Assembly: GCA_023457255.1 (NCBI GenBank)
Contig: JAEWMB010000020.1
Span: 248,001 to 312,000, forward strand
Direction: 5' to 3'
DNA length: 64,000 bases
DNA from: Bacillota bacterium
Lineage (GTDB): Bacteria > Bacillota > Clostridia > Lachnospirales > Lachnospiraceae
Shown: one piece after another, positions 7,055 to 15,958 of the stretch
How positions within the stretch are numbered: position 1 is the first letter of the stretch
Layout: every line of letters starts with the position of its first letter
Position numbers and translations under genes: made by a program
Notes under the pieces: model-generated
What the model was told of the DNA's origin: nothing
The model's database searches: none
The model's input: only the letters and a program-made list of their open reading frames with translations

Positions 7055-9391
7055 ATGAAGAAAAAAATAGCCTTATTGCTTTGTTTTGTTTTCGTAATTC
7101 AACTGCAATTTGCAGGTTGTCAAAAAGCACCTCACGAAGAGGCAGGACAATCGAAAAACAATCAAATAACAAAAGAATTAGAAAATAATTTAAATCAGGA
7201 CAAGAAAGAAGAGGAAAAGCAGGAAGAAAAGAAGCAGGAAGAGAACAAAACTATTTCTGTGAATGATTTAAAAAATAATTATACTACTTCTGAGACCTAT
7301 GCAGAACCTTTCTACGGGCTGCCAAAAAACAAAGTATTCTCTTGCCCTATTCAATTTGCCCTTCCGGAAGGAGCGGTACTTACGGAATATGCCAATGTAT
7401 ATTTAGATTCTAATTTAACTACACCAGCCGGAGCAGAAGTTACCTTTGATGAGAATCTAAAAACAATTAATTTAGCACCTCCTAAAAGTCCTGTTTACCA
7501 GCCGGTAATAAACATGTTTTCTATCGTTAAAAACGAAGGCTGGGGCTATGCCAATACATATTATTTGGCCTATTTTTATGATTTAAAAACAGGAGAAAAA
7601 CTTGAAAAACCACAAATAACAATTTTTACCATTGAAAGAGAGTTAAAATCCACATTTCTTCAATACGAGATCAAAGATGGAAACATACGCTATTACTGGG
7701 ATAAGGTTCCGGGAGCAGAACAATATGTTCTTAGTTTTGTTAAAAAAAATAAAACCCAATTTGATTTTCTTTCCTTTAAAAAATTGACAGATACCGAATA
7801 TACGGATAAAGATATTCTGGAAATGGGTGTCCATAAACTAATTAATTATAAATATAGATTTAATAACGACGAGGACCTTGATCTCTACTATGTAGCGGTT
7901 ATGGCAATTGATAAAGATGGGAACGCCTCCAATGCAAGCAATATGATTTCTATTGATTCTTTTCGTAATCAACTGCCGTTTAGAGCACTTACTCTTACAG
8001 AGGAAGGAGTTAGCTCAATAGCAGATCAAATTAATCTACTGGGGAATAGGCGCCTTGTAGAAATGTGTGACGGCAGCACAGTCCTTTATACCGTTACTTA
8101 TGACATTGAGCATGCAAGAATTACGCAGTTATCCGATATCGTATTTAAACTGGAAGGTGAAGATCGAACACTGTTAGCGGTGGATTCATATATCGATGGT
8201 ACGGACTTAAGATTAATTTCCCTAGTAAAAAACTTTGATGAATTAACAATGGAAAAAGAATTAAAGTTACTACAAGAGCAAACAGAAGCCTCAAAAGGAA
8301 ATGCCGGTGTCACGAATAAGCCGGAATTTATAGTTACTGAGGACGATGATTTAAAAGAAGCACCTGCAAATTCTTCTGAGGAAGAGGAAATTGTAATCAG
8401 CAGAGATAGCTTTCCTGTCTTTGCTTCCAGTGCTTTATCAGAATATCTTGCAAGACATATGCTTTTAAATGAAGAAACAATCAATCTAAAAGACTTCAGC
8501 GAAGCGGCCGATATTGATTTGTTATGGGATTCTTTGTATGAAGCAATCTATCAGAATCCTTTGGTTCTTGGTGTAAGCAGTTTTCGCTACAATCGTTTCA
8601 ATAAAATATTGACGATTGAATATGAACAAGACAGAGCAGAACAAGAGAGGAAGCAGGAAGAGATAAAAAAGGAAGTAATACGCGTCATTAATGACATCAT
8701 AACACCGGAAATGACAGATCTTGAAAAAGAGTATGCAATCAATCAGTATTTATGCGATATTGCCGAATATGATAATGATGCATTAGATAATGCAATGGAA
8801 AACGATTTTATTGTGGATTCCTCTTTTCGTGATTCCTTTACACCATATGGAGTACTTATCAATAAGAAGGGTGTCTGTGCCAGTTACGCTGCCGCCTTTA
8901 AGCTGTTAGCGGAACAAGCCGGGCTTGAATGCCTTGTCATTACAGGTAATTTAAATGGCAATCTGCCGCACGCTTGGAATCGGGTATTAGTAGATAAGGA
9001 ATGGAAAACTGTGGATTCTACGAATAATGATAATGAAGAGCTTTTTAATGCGTTGTTGAATTTACCGGATCATGCTGCATCCAAAGTATTAGTTGAAGAC
9101 GACTTGTATATTTTAAATCTGAAATATGGAGAATTTACCGCTGAAGCGGATAATGCGGAGTATTACAGGGCAAGCAGTCTATATTATAGTAAAAAAAGTA
9201 TCTCGGATAAACTTGCTAAGGAACTATTAACTTCCGGAACCGCTACACTTCGAACAGATTATGATTTATCCGATGAGGAATTTAATGATATTGTTCTTTC
9301 TGTAATTGAAGCGGCACAATTGGAAGACAAATTGGACAAATTAATGGGCGGTTACTGGCTTGGCGTTATCTATTTATCGATTGAAGACTAA
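7055..9391 (+). CDS. Transglutaminase-like lipoprotein
   Basis: A 778-residue secreted lipoprotein. The signal peptide ends in a lipobox with LQFAGC, followed by a charged Glu/Lys/Gln-rich linker (about 30-70). The middle (about 190-300) resembles a fibronectin III-type fold. Near residues 540-690 there is a transglutaminase-like core: GVCASYAAAFKLLAE with the catalytic Cys, LPHAWNRV with the His, and WKTVDST with the Asp. These domains act as cysteine proteases or crosslinking enzymes on wall or surface proteins; the substrate is not visible. Ribosome site GAGGAG precedes the ATG. Confidence 0.8.
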   Translation: MKKKIALLLCFVFVIQLQFAGCQKAPHEEAGQSKNNQITKELENNLNQDKKEEEKQEEKKQEENKTISVNDLKNNYTTSETYAEPFYGLPKNKVFSCPIQFALPEGAVLTEYANVYLDSNLTTPAGAEVTFDENLKTINLAPPKSPVYQPVINMFSIVKNEGWGYANTYYLAYFYDLKTGEKLEKPQITIFTIERELKSTFLQYEIKDGNIRYYWDKVPGAEQYVLSFVKKNKTQFDFLSFKKLTDTEYTDKDILEMGVHKLINYKYRFNNDEDLDLYYVAVMAIDKDGNASNASNMISIDSFRNQLPFRALTLTEEGVSSIADQINLLGNRRLVEMCDGSTVLYTVTYDIEHARITQLSDIVFKLEGEDRTLLAVDSYIDGTDLRLISLVKNFDELTMEKELKLLQEQTEASKGNAGVTNKPEFIVTEDDDLKEAPANSSEEEEIVISRDSFPVFASSALSEYLARHMLLNEETINLKDFSEAADIDLLWDSLYEAIYQNPLVLGVSSFRYNRFNKILTIEYEQDRAEQERKQEEIKKEVIRVINDIITPEMTDLEKEYAINQYLCDIAEYDNDALDNAMENDFIVDSSFRDSFTPYGVLINKKGVCASYAAAFKLLAEQAGLECLVITGNLNGNLPHAWNRVLVDKEWKTVDSTNNDNEELFNALLNLPDHAASKVLVEDDLYILNLKYGEFTAEADNAEYYRASSLYYSKKSISDKLAKELLTSGTATLRTDYDLSDEEFNDIVLSVIEAAQLEDKLDKLMGGYWLGVIYLSIED

Positions 9392-9419
9392 AACATATGA
9401 AGGGACGGACGATACAAGT

Positions 9420-10169
9420 ATGAGAAAAATATTTTTAGTTACCTTATTAACATTGGCATTGGCATGTACCGCATGTTCAAACAGCAAAAAAACTATGGAC
9501 AACACACCCGATACAGCTAATCCGGAGAATACTTCGGTGACCAAAGCTCCTAAGGAGGAAGAATCGGAGAAAGAAGAAGCTTTAACAGATAAGGAACAAA
9601 AGACTTCTTTAGATGACGATTCAAAAGCACAAGAAAGCTCAATGGATGAACTCGCATCCAATGTTCAAATTCTTGATGATTTATCAGACGATTTATCTAG
9701 CTTCCAGATACAAATTGATGATGTAATTTATTCCTTTCCAATGAAATACTCCGATTTTGTCGCATTTGGCTTTGTCATGAAGGATGATGACAGTCAAAAA
9801 TTAGAGCCGGGTTATTATACATGGTCGTATTTTAATCGAGGCGATTTTAAAGTAATCGCAGACATAATAAATGCAGACGATAAAGAACAGCCGATTTCAG
9901 AATGCTATATCGGAAGCATTGAAATTGAGAAAGATTATAAGGATAGCACAAAAGGTATGTTTATTGCCTTACCAAAAGGTATCATCTTTGAGAAATCAAC
10001 TCTAGAAGATGTAAAAGCAGCGTATGGTGAACCTAGCAGATTGTATGAAGGTCCTTTATACACAAAATTATCTTATGATTACGAGCTTTATCAAAAGGTT
10101 GAAATCGAGATAGGGACCGAAAGCGGAGTTGTTGACAGTATCATCGTAAGAAACATGAATATGGAATAA
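9420..10169 (+). CDS. Lipoprotein of unknown function
   Basis: A 249-residue predicted lipoprotein (lipobox ALACTAC) with a low-complexity Glu/Lys/Ser/Asp-rich linker (about 25-75) and a globular C-terminal domain containing KGIIFEKSTLEDVKAAYGEPS. That last motif resembles small surface domains of the SmpA/OmlA-like or DUF4309-like kind, but I cannot assign it. I place the start at 9420, where the signal peptide begins; the longer frame from 9360 overlaps the upstream gene and has no ribosome site. It is probably co-transcribed with the transglutaminase-like lipoprotein 28 bases upstream. Confidence 0.6.
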   Translation: MRKIFLVTLLTLALACTACSNSKKTMDNTPDTANPENTSVTKAPKEEESEKEEALTDKEQKTSLDDDSKAQESSMDELASNVQILDDLSDDLSSFQIQIDDVIYSFPMKYSDFVAFGFVMKDDDSQKLEPGYYTWSYFNRGDFKVIADIINADDKEQPISECYIGSIEIEKDYKDSTKGMFIALPKGIIFEKSTLEDVKAAYGEPSRLYEGPLYTKLSYDYELYQKVEIEIGTESGVVDSIIVRNMNME

Positions 10170-10193
10170 TAAATAATTCAGCTAAAATTATAG

Positions 10194-10230
10194 AAAGAAG
10201 AGCCTATTGAAAAATGGGCTTTTCTTTTTA
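10194..10230 (+). terminator. Rho-independent terminator
   Basis: AAGAAGAGCC pairs with GGCTTTTCTT across an 11-base loop and is followed by a T-rich tail. It lies 25 bases after the lipoprotein stop and closes the ECF/lipoprotein block. Confidence 0.75.
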
Positions 10231-10321
10231 TGTGGTGAAACATAGCCATATAGGATAGACCAAAGAGGATTTCTATGATAGAATAGCATTTAATGATTAT
10301 TTACGAAAAGGAGAAAACAAT

Positions 10322-11107
10322 ATGGGAAAAATAAAATTGGCGTTAATCGGCTGTGGCTATCTGAATGAAATTGTCGCAAATGCTTTCAAGGATGGCTATC
10401 TGCCGGAATATGAACTTATTGCTGTATTAGGAAGGACTTATGCCCGCACAGAAGAATTTGCTAGGCATTTTGGATGCAAGGCATGTTCCAATATAAATGA
10501 ACTTATGGAGCTGAAACCAGATTTTATTGCAGAAGCCGCTTCTGTTAAAGCAGTGAGAGATTATAGTGAAATCGTACTAAGCGGCGGTTCAAATCTTGTA
10601 GTACTATCAATCGGAGCTTTTGCAGATAAGGAGTTTTATGAATGTGTAAAATCTACAGCAGCACGTAATAATCGCCGTGTATATATTGCCAGCGGTGCCG
10701 TAGGCGGTTTTGATATTTTACGTACCGCAGCTTTAATGAGTCCGATTACGGCTTCTATCAGCTCACAAAAAGCACCAGGAGCATTATATTATACACCACT
10801 TTATCAAGATGGACTACTTGAGATTACGGAACGTGAGCAGGTATTTACCGGTACTACAAAAGAAGCCATCGCCATCCTTCCAACTCACGTAAATGTAGCT
10901 GTTGCAACAGCCCTTGCCAGCGCAGGTCCGGAAAATACGATTATGAACATTGATGCAGTACCTGGCTTTCGAGGAGATGAGTATAAGATTGAAATAAAAG
11001 GCGAAGAAGTAAGAACAGAACTTAATATTTATTCACGAACCAGTAAGGTAGCAGCCTGGAGTGTCGTAGCAGTTCTGCAAAATGCAGTTGCACCAATCGT
11101 ATTTTAG
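10322..11107 (+). CDS. nadX: Aspartate dehydrogenase-like oxidoreductase
   Basis: A 261-residue protein of the aspartate dehydrogenase (NadX/DUF108) family. The N-terminal Rossmann fold has the dinucleotide motif IGCGYLNE, and the central region has the family's GAVGGFD and HVNVAVA blocks. These enzymes convert L-aspartate to iminoaspartate with NAD(P), a precursor for NAD synthesis; some homologues act in other amino-acid pathways. AAAGGAG precedes the ATG. The next gene starts 13 bases after this stop and encodes a second dehydrogenase, so the pair is probably a small catabolic or detoxifying operon. No nadA/nadC genes are nearby, so the NAD role is uncertain. Confidence 0.8.
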   Translation: MGKIKLALIGCGYLNEIVANAFKDGYLPEYELIAVLGRTYARTEEFARHFGCKACSNINELMELKPDFIAEAASVKAVRDYSEIVLSGGSNLVVLSIGAFADKEFYECVKSTAARNNRRVYIASGAVGGFDILRTAALMSPITASISSQKAPGALYYTPLYQDGLLEITEREQVFTGTTKEAIAILPTHVNVAVATALASAGPENTIMNIDAVPGFRGDEYKIEIKGEEVRTELNIYSRTSKVAAWSVVAVLQNAVAPIVF

Positions 11108-11120
11108 GAGGTATAAAAAT

Positions 11121-12026
11121 ATGTTTAAAAAATTAGTTGCAATCGAACCAGTCAGCTTAATTCCGTCTGCGGAACAAAAACTTCATGATTATACGAAAGA
11201 AGTAATCTTGTATCATGATATACCAAAAGACAACAAAGAAATTATTCACCGAATTGGCGATGCCGATGCCGTACTGTTAAGCTATACCAGCAGTATTGAT
11301 AAGGAAGTCCTGGATGCTTGTCCGAATATCCGCTATATCGGTATGTGCTGCAGTCTATATTCACCGGAAAGTGCGAATGTTGACATACTTACTGCCAATG
11401 CTAAAAATATTACAGTTTATGGAATACGTGATTATGGCGATCAGGGAGTTGTAGAATATGTAATCAGTGAACTTGTTCGATATTTGCATGGGTTTGGAAA
11501 GAAGCAATGGCAGGAACTTCCGATTGAGATAACCGATTTAAAAGTCGGTATCGTAGGTCTTGGTACTTCCGGGCAGATGATAGCAGTTGCACTTCAGGCT
11601 CTTGGTGCGGATTTATATTATTATAGCCGTACCCGGAAACCAGAGGAGGAAGCAAGAGATATTAAATATCTGCCATTGAAAGAATTGCTGCAAACTGTAG
11701 ATGTAGTCTGCACCTGTTTAAACAAAAATGTTATCTTATTCCAGGAGGAACAATTTAAGTGGCTTGGAAATCATAAAATTATGTTTAATACCTCAATTGG
11801 GCCATCCCATGAGGTAGCCGCACTTACGAAGTGGCTCTCTCATGGCGATAATGAATTTTTCTGCGACACCCCAGGGGCATTAGGCGATGCTACCGGCGAG
11901 CTTTTGTTACACCCTCATGTCAATTGCATGCATGTATCTACCGGCAGAACAAAGCAGGCCTTTGACCGTCTGAGTGAGAAGGTACTGAATAATATTGAGG
12001 TATTTTTAAAGAATAATAATAAATAA
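11121..12026 (+). CDS. D-isomer-specific 2-hydroxyacid dehydrogenase family protein
   Basis: A 301-residue member of the D-2-hydroxyacid dehydrogenase family. The nucleotide-binding domain (about 105-270) has VGIVGLGTSGQ and, near the end, HPHVNCMHVSTG with a candidate catalytic His. The usual catalytic Arg region is less canonical (NTSIGPS in place of NxxRG), so substrate and activity are uncertain. The start at 11121 is set by AGGAGG nine bases upstream. It is coupled to the aspartate dehydrogenase-like gene, suggesting the two act on related oxo/hydroxy/amino acids. The family call is firm; the substrate is unknown. Confidence 0.75.
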   Translation: MFKKLVAIEPVSLIPSAEQKLHDYTKEVILYHDIPKDNKEIIHRIGDADAVLLSYTSSIDKEVLDACPNIRYIGMCCSLYSPESANVDILTANAKNITVYGIRDYGDQGVVEYVISELVRYLHGFGKKQWQELPIEITDLKVGIVGLGTSGQMIAVALQALGADLYYYSRTRKPEEEARDIKYLPLKELLQTVDVVCTCLNKNVILFQEEQFKWLGNHKIMFNTSIGPSHEVAALTKWLSHGDNEFFCDTPGALGDATGELLLHPHVNCMHVSTGRTKQAFDRLSEKVLNNIEVFLKNNNK

Positions 12027-12309
12027 ATATCAAACTCTTCGTTTAGGGCAGATTGTGTTTGTTTTTCAATTAAGCAAACCATAGGTGTGGAATAAAAAAG
12101 GACATACCTTTCGCCATAAAGGAACTATATAATGCGATTTATGAATAGTGGATATCGATGAAATAGCAGATGTAAATAGATAAGATATGACCTTATGGAA
12201 AAGATGATAAAAGGAAAGTAAAAGAATATCGAATAACATCCATAATATAACATCATTGGAACTAAACTAAGATACACTTCGTCTATATTATGAAAATTGA
12301 AAGGATAGA

Positions 12310-14286
12310 ATGGAGGATGTATTTTATATGGTTCAATTAAATCGGAATGTAAAGCAAAAAATAATATTTATATTTATGATTTTAATTATTTCATCTATGG
12401 GAGCAGGATGTGATGTTAATTCAATGATAAGCGCTTACCTACAGAAACTCAAAGTTTACAGTAATGAAAAGGAAATATCAAGTTTCGGGTTGAAAGATCT
12501 AACATCTGCAGAAAATACAGAGGATAAAATTGCAAAAGTAGGTACCTATAAGCAGCTGCTTTCAATCCTTTATTCCATGAACATGATTGGGAACTATAAT
12601 TATTCATGGAAAACTACGGAAGATATATTGACAGAAAGCGGGAGCAGTAAGCCTGAATCAAATAGCGGACATTCTGAAACGAATGTTCAGGTATCCGGTG
12701 TCGACGAAGCAGACCTTATTAAAAATGATGGGAATTATATATATTACCTGAACAATGGCAGCCTTAGCATCTTTGATACCTCCAAAGAACAGCCCATATT
12801 GGTTAGCAAAACAGAAATAAATAATTATGATAAGATGTTTTATAACATGTATCTCTCGGGTGATACTCTTGTTTTTTGCGGCGGTAAGTACGAAGTTTTT
12901 CACAATCGCTTAGATTCTTCCGACTCTTACACTGATTATGGCAAAATGATAGATGCCGAGTATTCGATAGATACTGATTATTTTTATCCTTATCATTTCT
13001 TTACAGTGTTCGCAGTATATGATATCAGTGATAAAAAAAGCCCTGATTTAAAGCGAATGGTTGAAGTTGAAGGAAATGAAGTTTCAACCAGGTTAATCGG
13101 GGATACTCTATATTTTGTTACAAATAAGCAAATTTCTTATATATCCGACTATAAAGTAAATGATTATGAAATACTTCCTGTCTACAGGGATAGTGCATAT
13201 TCGGCGGAAACACAAGTAATACAGCCTGCAGATATCTCATATTTTCCTGAAAGCAAAGAAGCTCAATATTTGTTAGTGGGTGCATTCGATATCACAAAAG
13301 ATGAGGAAGTCAAACCACAGGCATACCTTGGCTCAGGTATCAATATTTATATGAATACAAATTCGCTGTATATTAGCAAAGAGGTAGAGCAAGCACAAAT
13401 CGATCAAGACTACCTTTCCAGTGAAACAATGGCTTTTTCTTTATCAACGGAAATCTATCGATTTGCTATTCAGGGTATGGACATAAAATATGTTGGTAAT
13501 GAAAGAGTAAGCGGAAGTTTGATAAATCAATATGCAATGGATGAGTATAAAGGAGTTTTGAGAGTTGCCTCCGGAAGCTATTCAGACGGTAATGGAATAA
13601 CTACCATCGATATTGATACCATGAAACCAATTGCCTCTATATCAGGTCTGGCGATAAATGAAAGAATCTATTCTGTCCGGTTTATGGGTGATGTTGGATA
13701 TATGGTAACATACCGTAATATAGATCCATTGTTTGTGTTCGACCTTTCAAATCCGGAAAAACCTTTCAAAACAGGAGAATTAAAAATACCTGGATTCAGC
13801 CAGTATTTACACCCGGTCGGCGATCAATATTTGGTTGGGTTTGGAAGAAATACGCAAGAGAAATTTTATGAAGATAGAAACGGTCAAAAAGTTCCTACGG
13901 GAGAAGTGGTTGATTTAGGTTTTAAACTAAGTTTATTTGATGTAGGTGATTTATATAATCCCAAAGAAGTATTTGTAAAAACCTATTCCGAAGGTACCTA
14001 TAGTCCGGCAAGTGATGATCCACACAGTATTATGGCAGATGCAGAAAATAATATATTTGCATTTCCAATCGATAATGGCTGGTCTGATGACAGAAAATCC
14101 GGTACCGTTGTAAAGATTAATCCTTCTACAGGTTTTACAACACTTACTGATGTCGATAGTCTCACGATGAATATCCATGAAGCCCGCTTTTGTTATACGA
14201 AAGATAAACTATATTTTTTGACAGAAAACAGGATAGCAGTTTATAGCTATCCAGAGTGTAAACTTATTAATAGCATGGAATATTAA
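12310..14286 (+). CDS. Secreted beta-propeller domain lipoprotein
   Basis: A 658-residue protein with an N-terminal hydrophobic segment ending in SMGAGC (lipobox). Its long repetitive beta-rich body matches the secreted beta-propeller family (PF09826 type): VSGVDEADLIKNDGNYIYYLNNGSLSIFD and later blade motifs such as MGDVGYMVTYRN and VGDQYLVGFGR. Two starts are possible: 12310 (AAGGA four bases upstream) or 12328 (GGAGG at longer spacing); both keep the signal sequence. The function of this family is not established; a surface binding role is likely. It appears to be a single-gene unit. Confidence 0.8.
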   Translation: MEDVFYMVQLNRNVKQKIIFIFMILIISSMGAGCDVNSMISAYLQKLKVYSNEKEISSFGLKDLTSAENTEDKIAKVGTYKQLLSILYSMNMIGNYNYSWKTTEDILTESGSSKPESNSGHSETNVQVSGVDEADLIKNDGNYIYYLNNGSLSIFDTSKEQPILVSKTEINNYDKMFYNMYLSGDTLVFCGGKYEVFHNRLDSSDSYTDYGKMIDAEYSIDTDYFYPYHFFTVFAVYDISDKKSPDLKRMVEVEGNEVSTRLIGDTLYFVTNKQISYISDYKVNDYEILPVYRDSAYSAETQVIQPADISYFPESKEAQYLLVGAFDITKDEEVKPQAYLGSGINIYMNTNSLYISKEVEQAQIDQDYLSSETMAFSLSTEIYRFAIQGMDIKYVGNERVSGSLINQYAMDEYKGVLRVASGSYSDGNGITTIDIDTMKPIASISGLAINERIYSVRFMGDVGYMVTYRNIDPLFVFDLSNPEKPFKTGELKIPGFSQYLHPVGDQYLVGFGRNTQEKFYEDRNGQKVPTGEVVDLGFKLSLFDVGDLYNPKEVFVKTYSEGTYSPASDDPHSIMADAENNIFAFPIDNGWSDDRKSGTVVKINPSTGFTTLTDVDSLTMNIHEARFCYTKDKLYFLTENRIAVYSYPECKLINSMEY

Positions 14287-14570
14287 TTAATCACTATATA
14301 GGTAACCTTCCTCCTCTGCGTTCTTTTTGGGAATGCTGCTGATAGAAGCCACAAGAGAAGCGGATAGTATTTTCAACGACTAAACCGCTCCTGCAACAGC
14401 AATAGGACATACCACTTCGGGTCAAATTGGCCCGAAGTCCCACAAGGTATAAAGAGGCGTTCCTCCTCTGGAACTCCCCCTACTCAACCTGTGGCATTAT
14501 CCAATTGCTTCACACTTTATTTTTAGGTCGGAACACAGAAAGCATATACATTCGCTATTCCTGTTGTTTC
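14287..14570. other. Intergenic region with an 8-bp stem palindrome
   Basis: No gene is visible. The interval is richer in G and C than its neighbours. It contains ACTTCGGG paired with CCCGAAGT around a nine-base loop (14415-14439). Together with the odd sequence at 15450-15960 it brackets the radical SAM gene, which may have arrived with a mobile element. I see no terminal repeats that would prove this. Confidence 0.4.
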
Positions 14571-15764
14571 TCAACTGTCAAACAATGAGAGTTGTCCATC
14601 TTGTTCCGTGAAATCCCAAATATAATTAAAAACTTCCTTTTCGCCATAAAGCATCTTATTTTCTTTACAGAATGACTGTATTAGTTTGGATAATTTTCCA
14701 CTATAAGGACTCTTAAGCCCATAAGCTGAACCATATTTTTTCATGTATTCCTTTTTTAGATTTGGAAAATGTTCCTCTAATTTTCTATAATAATACTCAC
14801 GGTTTCCAAATCTAAGCGTCATACCAATATCAAAGGTTATAATACCTCTTACACCTGCTTCTTTACAATAATTTAAAATACCTAAAATATTTTTCTCTGT
14901 ATCATTTATAAAAGGCAGAATTGGAGTAAGCCAAACAATGGTAGGGATATTTTCCTTTTGCATTTCTTTTAATACTTCAAACCGCCTTCTTGTAGTACAG
15001 ACATTAGGTTCTAATAGTTTGCAAAGTTTTTCATCAAAAGTTGTAAGTGTCATTTGCACAACACATTTTGACTTTTCATTTATTCTCTTTAACAAATCAA
15101 TATCTCTTAAAATTAAATCTGATTTTGTTAAAAGAGCCACTCCAAAACCATATCTTTCTATGACTTCAAGACATTTTCTTGTATTTTCTAGCTTTTTTTC
15201 AAGCGGAATATATGGGTCAGTCATTGAGCCAGTTACTATCATTGATTTTTTTCTTCTTTTAGATAGTTCTTTTTCAATTAGTTCCACTGCATTGACTTTC
15301 ACTTCAATATCTTCAAAATCGTAGGTTTTACCATAAACCTCACTTCGGCTATCACAATAGATACAGCCATGTGTGCAGCCACGATATATATTCATATTAT
15401 TTTTTTCCGAAATTAGACTTTTAGCAACTATCTCCTTGATCTTGCGCACCTCCAATAAAGTATAAATAATCTGCAATTTTATACAGTAGGGCAAACTCCT
15501 GTTTATCAATACCCTCATTCTACCATATAAATCCAGCCCTGTCACTTCCGTTTCTTCCTGCCTCGCTTCTTGCCCGGATTTTTCAAATGCTTGGATTTTT
15601 AAAGCAGCCACAACCTTGGTCAGTTTGGTGTAATCAATGCTCAGCCGCCGGCAATACAGGCAACCTGTTTTGTTCGCTTCCCTCAATATTGGAAACAAAC
15701 TCCAAAACCCTGCTTTCGCTCCCTGCAAAAGCAGGGTAAACAGGTGCAGCAGGTAGAAATCCAT
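14571..15764 (-). CDS. SPL-like radical SAM protein with atypical N-terminal extension
   Basis: The C-terminal ~290 residues form a radical SAM enzyme of the spore photoproduct lyase-like (Rv2578c) family. NMNIYRGCTHGCIYCDSRS carries the CxxxCxxC motif that binds the 4Fe-4S cluster, followed by IVTGSMTDPYIPLE and LLTKSDLILRD blocks. Homologues usually begin with a short MKEIxAK leader. Here KIKEIVAKS is preceded by about 100 residues from a locally GC-richer sequence that I do not recognise (including LREANKTGCLYCRR). A GGAGGTG site lies six bases before the ATC codon of IKEIVAKS, where a native ATG would be expected. The true start may therefore be GTG 15449 or a changed codon rather than 15764. 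The substrate is unknown. Confidence 0.7.
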   Translation of the reverse strand: MDFYLLHLFTLLLQGAKAGFWSLFPILREANKTGCLYCRRLSIDYTKLTKVVAALKIQAFEKSGQEARQEETEVTGLDLYGRMRVLINRSLPYCIKLQIIYTLLEVRKIKEIVAKSLISEKNNMNIYRGCTHGCIYCDSRSEVYGKTYDFEDIEVKVNAVELIEKELSKRRKKSMIVTGSMTDPYIPLEKKLENTRKCLEVIERYGFGVALLTKSDLILRDIDLLKRINEKSKCVVQMTLTTFDEKLCKLLEPNVCTTRRRFEVLKEMQKENIPTIVWLTPILPFINDTEKNILGILNYCKEAGVRGIITFDIGMTLRFGNREYYYRKLEEHFPNLKKEYMKKYGSAYGLKSPYSGKLSKLIQSFCKENKMLYGEKEVFNYIWDFTEQDGQLSLFDS

Positions 15765-15815
15765 TACAACTGTATCGGTGTGATTAAACTGCCGTACAGG
15801 AACGAAACAAACATA

Positions 15816-15844
15816 AAAACGGCATAGCCAAAACTGACTATGCC
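15816..15844 (-). terminator. Hairpin terminator-like element
   Basis: ACGGCATAG pairs with CTATGCCGT across a ten-base loop. It lies between the GH26 gene (ending at 15959, minus strand) and the radical SAM gene, so it could end GH26 transcription. The downstream T-tract is weak. Confidence 0.45.
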
Positions 15845-15958
15845 GTACAATACTTCTTTATTGGGGGCGTACCTTCAGCCCTGCTCTCTTTTATTGTTTA
15901 TTAGATTTTTTCAGCCCTGTTTTTTCTTTTCAAAATCTTTCGTCCCTGCCTTGTTAGC

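Noticed and set aside
8098..8484. 128-codon minus-strand ORF within the transglutaminase-like gene
   Set aside because: Shadow frame of a clear gene on the opposite strand; Ser/Ile-rich and without ribosome site.
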